Origin: an uncultured Bacteroidales bacterium
GTDB taxonomy: Bacteria; Bacteroidota; Bacteroidia; Bacteroidales; UBA932
Assembly: GCA_900318015.1 (NCBI GenBank)
Contig: ONJB01000005.1
Coordinates: 1-64,000, forward strand
Direction of reading: 5' to 3'
Length of the DNA stretch: 64,000 nt
The notes beneath the pieces are model-generated. The model was not told where the DNA came from and ran no database searches. It saw nothing but the letters and a program-made list of their open reading frames with translations. The position numbers and the translations under genes were made by a program. Each line of letters opens with the position of its first letter. The stretch's first letter is position 1. Shown here piece after piece: positions 53,013 through 61,942 of the stretch.

Positions 53013-54052
53013 ACAAGCCCAAACTCGTCGTCGGCATCACCCAAGGTGACAGCAACGGCATCGGATACGAAGTGCTCATCAAGTCCCTGGCGGACTCCCG
53101 CATCCTGGACTCCTTCACCCCCGTGGTGTACGGGTCGTCCAAGATCTTCGGCTTCTACCGCAAGCAGATCCACGAGATCGAGCAGATGGATACCTACGTG
53201 ATCCATTCCGCGAAAGATGTCCATCAGAAGCGCATCAACATCGTCAACTGCCTGCCCGAGAACTTCTATGCGGAGCCCGGCCAGTCCAGCCCCGACTCCG
53301 CCAAGGCGGCGATGCTGTCCCTTTCGGCGGCAGTGCGGGACCTCAAGGACGGCTACATCGACGTCCTCGTGACCGGTCCGATCAACAAGCGGGCGATGAC
53401 TGCCGAAGGTTTCGGTTACACCGGCCATACCGAGTACCTCCAGGATGCCTTCGGTGCCCGGGAGATCGCGATGATCATGGTCTCGCCCCAGCTGCGGGTC
53501 GCCGTCGCCACCGGACACATTCCCTTGAAGGACGTCCCGACGTCCATCACGAAGGAAGGCATCCTCTCCAAGCTCCGCCTGATGAACGAGTCCCTGGAAC
53601 GAGATTTCGCCATCCCGCGGCCGAAGATCGCCGTGCTGGGTCTGAACCCGCACTGCGGCGACGGCGGCCTGCTGGGTGACGAGGAGAAGGAAATCATCCT
53701 CCCGGCCGTCCTGCAGGCCCAGGAGGAGGGCATCCTCGCCTTCGGTCCCTACTCCCCCGACGGCTATTTCGGCCTCGGGAACTACGGCCGCTTCGACGCC
53801 ACCCTGGCGATGTACCACGACCAGGGCCTGGCCCCGTTCAAGGCGCTTGCCTTCTCCGAGGGCGTGAACTATACGGCCGGCCTGCCAGTCGTCCGCACCT
53901 CCCCCGATCACGGCACCGCTTACGACATGGCCGGCCGTGACGAGGCCGATCCGCGGTCGATGCTCCATGCCATCTACACGGCGATCGACATCTTCAACAA
54001 CCGGCTCGCCTATGACGAGCTGCACAGTGGAAAACTGAAACAGGAGCGCTAG
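53009..54052 (+). CDS. pdxA: 4-hydroxythreonine-4-phosphate dehydrogenase
   Basis: The product is 347 residues. VGITQGDSNGIGYEVLIKSL opens the protein; LVTGPINKRAM, GYTGHTEYLQDAF and the metal-binding His residues in GHIPLKDVP, MYHDQGLAPFKALAF and TSPDHGTAYDMAGRDEADP match PdxA throughout. It oxidises 4-phosphohydroxythreonine for pyridoxal-5-phosphate synthesis. Unlike Escherichia coli it pairs with rnhA here. Its stop shares the CTAG tetramer with the stop of the convergent ABC transporter gene, leaving no intergenic space. Confidence 0.95.
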   Translation: MNKPKLVVGITQGDSNGIGYEVLIKSLADSRILDSFTPVVYGSSKIFGFYRKQIHEIEQMDTYVIHSAKDVHQKRINIVNCLPENFYAEPGQSSPDSAKAAMLSLSAAVRDLKDGYIDVLVTGPINKRAMTAEGFGYTGHTEYLQDAFGAREIAMIMVSPQLRVAVATGHIPLKDVPTSITKEGILSKLRLMNESLERDFAIPRPKIAVLGLNPHCGDGGLLGDEEKEIILPAVLQAQEEGILAFGPYSPDGYFGLGNYGRFDATLAMYHDQGLAPFKALAFSEGVNYTAGLPVVRTSPDHGTAYDMAGRDEADPRSMLHAIYTAIDIFNNRLAYDELHSGKLKQER

Positions 54053-55689
54053 GACAGCCGGTCGATCCGGCAAGTCCGTTCACACAGTTGCGCGATCCTT
54101 TCGCGGTGGGTAATGAAGATCATCGTCTTGCCCGCCGCTTTTTTCGTGAGGTTGTCCATCAGTTTCTGCTCGGTCTCGGGATCGAGGGATGAACTGAACT
54201 CGTCCAGGAGCAGGATGGACCCCGGACGGAGCAGGCCCCGCGCAATGGCGATGCGCTGCGCCTGGCCCTCGCTGAGGCCGGCGCCGCCCTCGCCGCAGCG
54301 GGTTTCCATCCCGTCGGGAAGGGAGAACACGAAATCGGCCACGGCCGTTTCCAGGGCCGCTTTCATCTCCTCCTCCGTCGCGTCCGGATTGCCCATGCGG
54401 AGATTCTCACGGACGGTGCCGCTGAACAGCGTATTGCCCTGCGGCACATAGACAAGGTTGCAGCGGGTGGCGGCGGAGGCCGGTACTTCCCGTGCCCCGT
54501 CGTACAGGACCACCCGGCCGTCGACAGGCTTCAAGAGGGCGAGCATCAAGCGGATGAGCGTACTCTTGCCCGCCCCGGTCTCGCCCACGATGGCGGTCCG
54601 GGACAACGGCGGGAAATCGAAGGTCAGATCCTGGAGGATCATCCGCTTGCCGTCCGGGTAGCGGTAATCCAGGTTCTCCACGCGGATGCCGGCGGCACCG
54701 GCCAGTTTCACGGGACGGCCGGCCACTTCCTTGGGCGCATCCTCCATCTCCATGAGACGGTCGACGGACGTGGTTGAATAGATCAGGGACGGAATCTGGC
54801 GGGTCAGGTTCACAAGAGGGCGCTGAATCTGCCCCACGAGTTGCAGGAACGCAGTCATGACACCGAAGGTCAGGGCGCCCTTCGAGATGCCGTACACGCC
54901 CCACAGGAAGGCAGCGATATAGCCGAAGGAAAAAGCGGCGCCCACCATCGTCCGGGCAATGATGTTCAACCGTGTGCGTTCCTTGATCTGGCCGTATTCC
55001 CGGTCCTGGAGGTCGTCCAGGCGGTCTTCCATCCGGCCTTCGTTCTCCATCGACTGGATCACCATCCGGTGCTGGAGGCTCTCCTGGAGGTGGCTCTGGA
55101 CCTCGCTCTCGGTCTCCCGGATGCCGCGGGTCATTTCCCGGAGGCGGCGGACGAAGATCCGGCTGAACAGGATGAAGAGCGGAGTGACCAGGACCAGCAG
55201 CGCGGCGAGCCGCCATTCCATCGTGCAGAGGAACACGATGGCGGCAACCAGCTGGACCAGCGTGGTGAAGATCTGCGGAACATCGGAGACGATGACGTTC
55301 GTGACCGTGCTCACGTCGGATTCGAGGCGGTTCACGGTGTCGCCCGTATGGCGCTTCTCCTTACCCAGCCACTCGGCATAGAGGAGATTCGAATAAAGTC
55401 CCTTCCGGATGATGAAATTCATTTTGGAATTCGTCAGGTTCTCCACCCGCACGTTGACGGCGGTGACGACGAGCCGGATGACAACGACGGAGAGGACGAT
55501 GGCCGTATACAGGCCGAGGTTTCCCGCCACAACGCCGGTAGCGATATCCACCAGCCGCTTGCACAGGTAGATGAACAACAGGTTCAAACCCACGTTCATC
55601 GATCCCAGCAGGATGTTCACCAGGATGGCTGCCCGGGCTCCCACGGAGTGCGACCAAAGCCAGCGAGTATATTTAAGTATTCCTTTCAT
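54049..55689 (-). CDS. ABC transporter (fused permease/ATPase) of the S26-PqqD cassette
   Basis: The product is 546 residues: a six-helix transmembrane domain (about residues 15-300) and an ATPase with Walker A IVGETGAGKSTL, signature GLSEGQAQR, Walker B SILLLDEFSSSLD and the switch His in FITHRERI. The domain after Walker A is a standard exporter ATPase; no N-terminal C39 peptidase is present. It is the last gene of a four-gene operon with 4-base overlaps at each inner junction or nearby. In this context it is the likely exporter of whatever the PqqD-like and nucleotidyltransferase proteins act on. Confidence 0.9.
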   Translation of the reverse strand: MKGILKYTRWLWSHSVGARAAILVNILLGSMNVGLNLLFIYLCKRLVDIATGVVAGNLGLYTAIVLSVVVIRLVVTAVNVRVENLTNSKMNFIIRKGLYSNLLYAEWLGKEKRHTGDTVNRLESDVSTVTNVIVSDVPQIFTTLVQLVAAIVFLCTMEWRLAALLVLVTPLFILFSRIFVRRLREMTRGIRETESEVQSHLQESLQHRMVIQSMENEGRMEDRLDDLQDREYGQIKERTRLNIIARTMVGAAFSFGYIAAFLWGVYGISKGALTFGVMTAFLQLVGQIQRPLVNLTRQIPSLIYSTTSVDRLMEMEDAPKEVAGRPVKLAGAAGIRVENLDYRYPDGKRMILQDLTFDFPPLSRTAIVGETGAGKSTLIRLMLALLKPVDGRVVLYDGAREVPASAATRCNLVYVPQGNTLFSGTVRENLRMGNPDATEEEMKAALETAVADFVFSLPDGMETRCGEGGAGLSEGQAQRIAIARGLLRPGSILLLDEFSSSLDPETEQKLMDNLTKKAAGKTMIFITHRERIAQLCERTCRIDRLS

Positions 55690-56822
55690 TCTCCTTTAGC
55701 AAGTCTTTGTAAACCATATCCAAAAGAACCGATGAGAAACCGGAGTGACTCCTTCGGGAACACGGGGAAATGCCGCAACCGGTCCGCCAGCACCAGGCGC
55801 CAGAAGGAATGGACTTTCCGGACCAGCCAGGACTCCTTTCCGCGCGTGCGGTCCACGTTCTTCCCGAAATTGCCACGCCGGCGGATGTACCGCCAAATCC
55901 GGTCGTTCTTCCGGGAATCGGGCGCCGTGGCAAGGGGCAGCTTCTCCATCGGGCAGCCCAGGTATTCCTGCGCAAAGCCGGTGAACACTTTCCATAAGTC
56001 GAGCAGCCCGAGATCCTTGAGCTGGATCTCCAGGAGAACGGGATGGATGTCCCGCTTATGGACAGAAACGAAGATTATCCAGTCGATGACTTGTCGCAGT
56101 CCCACCCCACCGGACCAGTAATGCTTGAGGAAATGGACGAAGATGTACACGGCATTGAAACCCGCTTCCGGGACCGGGACCCGTGCCTCCCCGAGGGCGA
56201 CTTCCGGGTGGGTAGGTCCGTCGAACTGTTCCTCAAGAAGCGCTGCAAGTTTCCTGTCTAACTTCCTGGAAAGCAGAGTGCTGATGCTTCCATGAATCTC
56301 AACTTCGATACTATGGAACAACAAGGGTTGGTGCAAGATGCCGGCCGCTTCCTCCTCGACTTCCGTCGCCTTGGGCAGCAGGGCGGCCTTCGCCGCTTCG
56401 TAAGAGGAGGGCGGCACGAGCAGGTCGATGTCGCCGGGCTGGCGGCGCTCCGGATCGGGATAATCCACCGCCAGGGACTGCCCCTTGACCAGGACGGCAG
56501 GGATATCACCGATTTCGGTGAACAGCTTGGGGATGAAGGCATCCAGCCGACGGTTCCGCTTCGCGGTGGACATCAGGCTGCCGATGAACGGGTCCAGGCG
56601 TTCCGGTTCCGCCGGAAGCAGTTCCCGGGGAAGCCGGTTGATGCCATCGGTCACCAAAGGGACGACGGTCTGCGCGGCCGCCAGCCGGTACAGGGCTTCC
56701 CAATCCGTTCCGGACGTAAAACAATCCCGCGCCGGGACTTCGTTCCAAAGCCCGGCACGCAGGAGTGCAAAAAACTGGCTGTCAGTCCCTTGTCCTACTC
56801 GGCTATCCCGATTTCCTTCCAT
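55686..56822 (-). CDS. Nucleotidyltransferase-family protein (NTP_transf_5 type)
   Basis: The product is about 378 residues. The diagnostic block is AVLVKGQSLAVDYPDPERRQ then PGDIDLLVPPSSYEAAKAAL (the GDxD-type nucleotidyltransferase motif), with IEVEIHGSIS and YIFVHFLKHYWSGGVGLRQV later. This family occurs in RiPP clusters, including lasso-peptide clusters where it modifies a phosphorylated peptide tail, and in some capsule loci. The start at 56822 (MEGNRDSRVGQ) overlaps the PqqD-like gene by 28 bases; the longer frame to 57026 is mostly a shadow of that gene. Substrate unknown. Confidence 0.82.
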   Translation of the reverse strand: MEGNRDSRVGQGTDSQFFALLRAGLWNEVPARDCFTSGTDWEALYRLAAAQTVVPLVTDGINRLPRELLPAEPERLDPFIGSLMSTAKRNRRLDAFIPKLFTEIGDIPAVLVKGQSLAVDYPDPERRQPGDIDLLVPPSSYEAAKAALLPKATEVEEEAAGILHQPLLFHSIEVEIHGSISTLLSRKLDRKLAALLEEQFDGPTHPEVALGEARVPVPEAGFNAVYIFVHFLKHYWSGGVGLRQVIDWIIFVSVHKRDIHPVLLEIQLKDLGLLDLWKVFTGFAQEYLGCPMEKLPLATAPDSRKNDRIWRYIRRRGNFGKNVDRTRGKESWLVRKVHSFWRLVLADRLRHFPVFPKESLRFLIGSFGYGLQRLAKGE

Positions 56823-57061
56823 TGGGCGCACAGGGTTTCGGCGTCCTTCAAGGCCGTCTCGCGGTCCACGTCGTATTCCTCCAGCAGGAGGTCCGCCAGG
56901 ATTTCTGCCGTGAATTCCCGGCCTTGCACGGCCCGGAACAGGTACGCGGCGGTATCGTTGAGGCTCACCAGCTTGGAGAAGTTGACCTGGGCCCTTCCTT
57001 CTCCGGAGACGACGCTCTGCCCGCAAATGGTCCTGAGGACAAATCCTTCCTTGATCTTCAT
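56795..57061 (-). CDS. PqqD-like protein (RiPP-recognition-element fold)
   Basis: The product is 88 residues: MKIKEGFVLRTICGQSVVSG, VNFSKLVSLNDTAAYLFRAV and ILADLLLEEYDVDRETALKD reproduce the PqqD family's winged-helix pattern (a short beta hairpin, then LNDTAA and helices). PqqD domains bind the leader of a precursor peptide and hand it to a modifying enzyme. Here it is a free-standing protein between an S26-type peptidase (4-base overlap) and a nucleotidyltransferase. No precursor peptide or radical SAM enzyme was found next to it. Confidence 0.88.
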   Translation of the reverse strand: MKIKEGFVLRTICGQSVVSGEGRAQVNFSKLVSLNDTAAYLFRAVQGREFTAEILADLLLEEYDVDRETALKDAETLCAQWKEIGIAE

Positions 57062-57552
57062 ATATTGCTTCTATTCTCTTTGATCCAACTACGGTTCCAA
57101 GGCAAGTGCCGGTAGATGAACAGGATGTACCGGCGCACCGGGCGCAGCCACTGCCAAAAATGTACCAGCCGGCGCTGGCCGGGACTGTACGGGTCCACGC
57201 GGCTCTTCCCGCCGCGCAGGATTTCCACCGCCTTGGCGATCACCTGGTTCCGGCGTACGTGCTCGTGGGTTTCCGGCACACCGTCGCCCTGGATGTCCAC
57301 CGCATCCCCGTCAACGGAAAGGATCCGGTGCATCACGTACCTCCCCCCCTCCCGGGGCCCCACATGGAACAGGACGATATCATCGGCCTCGAGGACCTCT
57401 CCGGCCTTTTCCAGGACCACAAGGTCCTTGCCGCCCCGGATGAACGGGAGCATGCTGAGTCCTTTGACCGGGATGGTCACCCGCTTCCCCTGGTCCAGCA
57501 GCCGCAGGACGTCGGCAAAGAACGTATCGTTGTCGATGATCATCTTGTCCAT
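57058..57552 (-). CDS. S24/S26-family peptidase (signal-peptidase-like, Ser-His type)
   Basis: The product is about 164 residues. IPVKGLSMLPFIRGGKDLVV holds the nucleophile Ser in the SMxP context; RYVMHRILSVDGDAVDIQGD contains the His typical of the SipW/S26B branch instead of the usual Lys, and the family's GD motif. The C-terminal half is basic and moderately hydrophobic (RPVRRYILFIYRHLPW). The ATG at 57552 is used; the GTG at 57558 would overlap the promoter box. The 6 bases from box to ATG suggest a leaderless transcript. It would be a membrane-associated processing protease for the cassette. Confidence 0.82.
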   Translation of the reverse strand: MDKMIIDNDTFFADVLRLLDQGKRVTIPVKGLSMLPFIRGGKDLVVLEKAGEVLEADDIVLFHVGPREGGRYVMHRILSVDGDAVDIQGDGVPETHEHVRRNQVIAKAVEILRGGKSRVDPYSPGQRRLVHFWQWLRPVRRYILFIYRHLPWNRSWIKENRSNI

Positions 57553-57557
57553 AGGCA

Positions 57558-57565
57558 CAAAGTTA
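57558..57565 (-). promoter_or_regulatory. -7 box of the S26-PqqD cassette
   Basis: The minus strand reads TAACTTTG, ending 6 bases before the start at 57552. It is back to back with the recG box. Confidence 0.5.
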
Positions 57566-57577
57566 CGAAAGATTTAT

Positions 57578-57585
57578 TATTTTTG
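57578..57585 (+). promoter_or_regulatory. -7 box of recG, leaderless
   Basis: TATTTTTG ends 5 bases before the ATG at 57590, so transcription probably starts at or next to the start codon. Confidence 0.5.
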
Positions 57586-57589
57586 CATT

Positions 57590-59725
57590 ATGAGCAAGGC
57601 GATGGAAACGGACATCCAGTACCTTCCCGGCGTGGGTCCGCGGAGGGCGGCGCTCCTCCGGAGCGAACTGGAAGTGGCGACCGTGGGAGACCTCGTCCAC
57701 CTGTATCCTTTCCGCTACATCGACCGCAGTTCCGTCCAGAGAATCGCCGACATACATCCCGACCAGTCCTACGTGCAAGTCGTTGGCACTGTCCTGAAGG
57801 TACGTCTGTTTGCGAAGAATGGCGCCGAACTTCCCGTGGACAAACTCAAGTACAACCTGGTCAACCGCCTCTCCGTAATCATCGGCGACGATAGCGGCGA
57901 GATGGAGGTCGTCTTCTTCAAAGGCGTCAAGTACATGCACGCGCGGCTCATCCCGGGGCATACGTTCCTGTTCTTCGGCAAGCCGCAGGCCTTCAACGGA
58001 CGCATTAACATGGTCCATCCCGAGTTCGACGCCCCTGATAACGCGCAGGCAGGCGTCTTAACGGGCGTCTATCCGTCGACGGAAAAACTCAAGACAGGCG
58101 GCATCACCGGAAAACTGATGTGCAAGCTCGTCGCCTCGGCCCTGGACCTCGTCCTCCCCACCCTGGAAGAGACACTCCCGGACTACATCCTCCAGGAGAA
58201 AGGGCTGGTGCCCCTGAGCTACGCGCTCCGGCAGATCCATTTCCCCGTGGACCAGAACGCCCTGGCGAAGGCCACCTACCGGCTCAAGTTCGAGGAACTG
58301 TTCTACCTGCAGCTTTCGCTGCTGAAACAGAAATACATACGCAGCCGGAACGCCGTAGGCCTGCCCATGCCCCGGGTGGGCGAGGCGTTCAACCTTTGCT
58401 ACCAGGCCCTCCCCTACGACCTCACCGGCGCGCAGAAACGCGTGATCAAGGAAATCCGCGAGGATCTCAAGGGCGGGCACCAGATGAACCGCCTGCTGCA
58501 GGGAGACGTGGGCAGCGGCAAGACGATGGTAGCCGTGCTGACGGCGCTCATCGCCGTGGCGAACGGCTATCAGGCCTGCCTGATGGCTCCAACGGAAGTG
58601 CTTGCGCATCAGCATTTTGCAAATATTTCCAAGTACCTGGCCCCGACGGGGGTGAAGGCCGCCCTTCTCACCGGATCCACCGGGGTGGCGGCCCGGCGCG
58701 AGATCCATGCCGGACTCCAGGACGGCAGCATCGGCCTGATCGTGGGCACCCATGCCCTGATCGAGGACACGGTCGTTTTCAAGGCTCTCGGGCTTGCCAT
58801 CGTGGACGAACAGCACCGCTTCGGCGTGGACCAGCGCGCGAAACTGTGGACAAAAGGCGCTGGCGGCGTAGCCCCGCACGTGCTCGTGATGACGGCCACC
58901 CCCATCCCCCGTACCCTGGCCATGACCCTCTACGGCGACCTGGATGTCTCCGTCATCGACGAGATGCCGCCGGGCCGCAAGCCCGTCCAGACGCTCTGCG
59001 TGGGGGAGAACAAACGGATCGCGATGTACAACTTCATCCGCGACGAGATCGCCAAGGGCCGCCAGGCCTTCATCGTATACCCGCTCATCTTCGAAAGCGA
59101 GAAACTGGACTACAAGAACCTGGAGCTCGGCTACGAGGAGGTCATCCGGCAGTTCCCGGAACCCAGGTACCAGGTGGCAATCGTCCATGGACGGCAGACG
59201 GCCGAAGAGAAAAAGTTCTTCATGGACGCCTTCGTGGCCGGACGGGCGAACATCCTCGTCTCCACCACGGTCATCGAAGTAGGGGTGGACGTTCCCAATG
59301 CGTCCGTCATGGTGATCGAGAGCGCGGAACGCTTTGGACTGAGCCAGTTGCATCAGCTCCGCGGCCGCGTTGGCCGGGGCGCCGAGCGTTCTTTCTGCAT
59401 TCTGATGAAGGGATACAAGGTGTCCAAGGAATCGCAGAAGCGCCTGGACCTGATGTGCGCCACCGAAGACGGCTTCGAAATCGCGGAAGAGGACATGAAA
59501 ATGCGGGGACCCGGCGACCTGGAGGGCACCCAGCAGTCGGGCCTCCCGATCTCGCTGAACATCGCTTCCCTCGCCCGCGACGGCGTCATCCTGTCCGACG
59601 CTCGCGGTTATGCCGCGCACATCCTGGACCTCGACCCGGCATTGGAAAAGCCCGGCAACGCGGTTCTCGCGGCCGAGCTTCGGAAAGACAAGTATTTGCA
59701 GAAGGACTACTCGAAGATCTCCTAG
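57590..59725 (+). CDS. recG: ATP-dependent DNA helicase RecG
   Basis: The product is 711 residues. The N-terminal wedge/OB domain (QYLPGVGPRRAALLRSEL; VQVVGTVLKVRLF) is followed by helicase motifs: LLQGDVGSGKTMVA (Walker A), ACLMAPTEVLAHQHF, LAIVDEQHRFG (motif II), VLVMTATPIPRTLA and, in the second RecA domain, ILVSTTVIEVGVDVPN and QLRGRVGRG. RecG remodels stalled replication forks and branch-migrates Holliday junctions. The ATG at 57590 matches the family start and the promoter; an open frame reaching further upstream is not used. It overlaps the convergent S9 peptidase gene by 4 bases. Confidence 0.96.
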   Translation: MSKAMETDIQYLPGVGPRRAALLRSELEVATVGDLVHLYPFRYIDRSSVQRIADIHPDQSYVQVVGTVLKVRLFAKNGAELPVDKLKYNLVNRLSVIIGDDSGEMEVVFFKGVKYMHARLIPGHTFLFFGKPQAFNGRINMVHPEFDAPDNAQAGVLTGVYPSTEKLKTGGITGKLMCKLVASALDLVLPTLEETLPDYILQEKGLVPLSYALRQIHFPVDQNALAKATYRLKFEELFYLQLSLLKQKYIRSRNAVGLPMPRVGEAFNLCYQALPYDLTGAQKRVIKEIREDLKGGHQMNRLLQGDVGSGKTMVAVLTALIAVANGYQACLMAPTEVLAHQHFANISKYLAPTGVKAALLTGSTGVAARREIHAGLQDGSIGLIVGTHALIEDTVVFKALGLAIVDEQHRFGVDQRAKLWTKGAGGVAPHVLVMTATPIPRTLAMTLYGDLDVSVIDEMPPGRKPVQTLCVGENKRIAMYNFIRDEIAKGRQAFIVYPLIFESEKLDYKNLELGYEEVIRQFPEPRYQVAIVHGRQTAEEKKFFMDAFVAGRANILVSTTVIEVGVDVPNASVMVIESAERFGLSQLHQLRGRVGRGAERSFCILMKGYKVSKESQKRLDLMCATEDGFEIAEEDMKMRGPGDLEGTQQSGLPISLNIASLARDGVILSDARGYAAHILDLDPALEKPGNAVLAAELRKDKYLQKDYSKIS

Positions 59726-61935
59726 TCCTTCATCCAGCGGTCCAGCCACCCGAAATACGTCCGGTGCCAGTAGAGCGCGTTCTGCGGCTTGAGAATCCAG
59801 TGGTTTTCACCCGGGAATACGACCAGCTTCGACGGAACGCCCATCATCTGGGCGGCGTTGAACGCGGCCATGCCTTCGTCATAAGGGACGCGGAAGTCCA
59901 TGCCGCCGTGCATGCACAGGATCGGGGTGTGCCAGTTCTGGACAAGCTTGTGCGGGGAGTTGGCGTAATGGCGGACAGCCTTCGGGGCGTTGGACCAGGG
60001 CGATCCGGCCTGCTGGAGACCGCCGAAAGTGATGCCGTCTCCGGCCGGGCCCACCTGGCCGGCCTCGTAAGCGTACTCGTGCGGAATGCCGCCGTTATCC
60101 CAGTTCGGGAACCACATCTCCTCGGTGGTCATATACATGTGCTCCTCGTTGAAAATGCCCGCATGGGCAATGAAGCAATCGTACAGGTCACCGTGGATAC
60201 CGGCCAGATAATAAACGCTATAGCCGCCGTAGGAAGCGCCGCAGGCGGCGACCTTGTCCACGTACGGTTCGTCCTTAATCATCTTCGCGGCGGCCATGTA
60301 ATCCTGCATGTTCAGGCCGATGTAGTCACCCGAGATCTGCTCGCACCAGGGCTGGCCGAAAGCGGTCGTTCCGTGGCGGTTCGGGAGGACGACGACATAG
60401 CCCTGATGGGCCATCAGGCAATAGTTCCAGCGGTAGGACCAGCCCTGCGACAGGGTCCCCTGCGGACCGCCCAGGCAGATCTGGATGGCCGGATACTCCT
60501 TCGTGGGATCGAACTTGGGCGGATAGAGGACCCAGGTGAGCATCTGCCCGCCGTCGGCCGTGGGCACCATCCGGGCCTCGGTCTCGTGCTTGTCCAGCTG
60601 GTCCAGCAGGTGGGCGTTCTCGAAGGTGAGCTGGTCGATGGACGTATCCTTCACCGAGACAAGCTCGGTCGGGAAGTCCATGGAGCAGTAGGTGGTGAGC
60701 AGGGTGCCGTCCTGCAGGATGGCGAACGGGGAGCCGAAGTCGAACCAGAGATTCGGAGCGGTGATGCGGAAGAAAGCGGTCTCCGGGTCGGCAATCACGT
60801 TGTAAATGGCCTGAACGCCTTCGACGAGGGAATTGATATACAGGGATTTGCTGTCAGCCGCCCACACGGGTCCGTCGGCATTGTAGGCAAAATCAGCGGT
60901 CAGGTCCACGATGTTCTCGATGGCGGGATTGGCCGTCTGTCCCTCCCCTTCCGGCTCATAGACGACATCGGCCACCATCAGGCGCACCTTGTCGGCCTCA
61001 TAGCCGTCGCGGGCCATGGACAGCCAGGCGATCTTGCTGCCATCGGGGCTCCAGACGGGAACGGTGTCATAGCCGCCGCCCATGGGAATGACCGTGGTCT
61101 CGCCGGTGAGGGGGCAATAGATGTAGATCTCGGTATCCGTGGAGAAGGCGTACTCCTTGCCCTCCTTCTTCTTGCAGGCATAGGCGATGTAGCGGCCGTC
61201 CGGGCTCCAGGAGAGGTTCTCGATGCCGCCGTAGGGACCGTTCGGAAGCTGGTACAGCACGTCCGGGCCGCCCAGGATGTCCAGGCCTTCCTTGACGATG
61301 CCGTTACTGAGCGGGGCGATGAAGGTATGGTTGATGTCCTCCATCCAATGGTCCCAGTGGCGGTACATCAGGTCTTCGGTCGCGTAAGCGTCGGCCTTGT
61401 CCAGCAAAGGGTCGGTGTCCACGGGGCGCTCGACGGCGCTGTGCACCATGCTCACGTACATGATCTGGGCGCCGTCCGGGGAAAGGGCGAACTCGTCGAC
61501 GCCCTTGGCCACATCCGTCACCTGGACCCGCTTGCCCAGCCGGCCGGCCTTGTAGGGAGCCTTCCAGACCTGCCCGCCCTGGAGGAAGAAGATCCAGGCG
61601 CCGTCCGGGGACCAGCGGGCGTTGCTGATGCTCTTGCCATCCATGGTGAGCTGCGTCGGAGTACCGCCTTCGACCGGGAGGGTGAAGAGGTTGCGGACAC
61701 TGCGGTTGTCGGCGATCGAGGTGTAACTGACCCCGTAGAGAATGGTCTTCCCGTCCGGGGAAAGTTGCGGATCGGAGAGGCGTCCGAGGGAAAGGAGGAC
61801 TTCCGGAGTCATCCGGCCGTCTTCGATCTTCAGGTCGGCCGGTCCGATGTAACCTGCTTGTGGTTTCATGGATTCATCATTGCACGCGAGGAGGGAAAAA
61901 GCCGCCACCGCGAGGGTTAACATTTTTGTTTTCAT
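59722..61935 (-). CDS. S9-family prolyl oligopeptidase-like lipoprotein peptidase
   Basis: The product is 737 residues from MKTKMLTLAVAAFSLLACND, with a lipoprotein signal (Cys at residue 18). Propeller repeats of the type SPDGKTILYGVSY, SPDGAWIFFLQ and SPDGRYIAYACKKKEG come first. The hydrolase domain follows, with the nucleophile in CGASYGGYSVYYLAG, the Asp in MHGGMDFRVPYDEG and the His in VFPGENHWILKP. This is the S9C/acylaminoacyl-peptidase-like branch, releasing N-terminal blocked or short peptides in the envelope. It is co-directional with, and 7 bases after, the WYL regulator gene. Confidence 0.92.
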   Translation of the reverse strand: MKTKMLTLAVAAFSLLACNDESMKPQAGYIGPADLKIEDGRMTPEVLLSLGRLSDPQLSPDGKTILYGVSYTSIADNRSVRNLFTLPVEGGTPTQLTMDGKSISNARWSPDGAWIFFLQGGQVWKAPYKAGRLGKRVQVTDVAKGVDEFALSPDGAQIMYVSMVHSAVERPVDTDPLLDKADAYATEDLMYRHWDHWMEDINHTFIAPLSNGIVKEGLDILGGPDVLYQLPNGPYGGIENLSWSPDGRYIAYACKKKEGKEYAFSTDTEIYIYCPLTGETTVIPMGGGYDTVPVWSPDGSKIAWLSMARDGYEADKVRLMVADVVYEPEGEGQTANPAIENIVDLTADFAYNADGPVWAADSKSLYINSLVEGVQAIYNVIADPETAFFRITAPNLWFDFGSPFAILQDGTLLTTYCSMDFPTELVSVKDTSIDQLTFENAHLLDQLDKHETEARMVPTADGGQMLTWVLYPPKFDPTKEYPAIQICLGGPQGTLSQGWSYRWNYCLMAHQGYVVVLPNRHGTTAFGQPWCEQISGDYIGLNMQDYMAAAKMIKDEPYVDKVAACGASYGGYSVYYLAGIHGDLYDCFIAHAGIFNEEHMYMTTEEMWFPNWDNGGIPHEYAYEAGQVGPAGDGITFGGLQQAGSPWSNAPKAVRHYANSPHKLVQNWHTPILCMHGGMDFRVPYDEGMAAFNAAQMMGVPSKLVVFPGENHWILKPQNALYWHRTYFGWLDRWMKD

Positions 61936-61942
61936 ATAAAAC

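Noticed and set aside
58120-61920. A 1266-codon plus-strand open frame over recG and the S9 peptidase
   Set aside because: It lies out of frame in recG and antisense to the S9 gene, which carry complete catalytic motifs; the product is Arg/Pro/Gly-rich shadow sequence.
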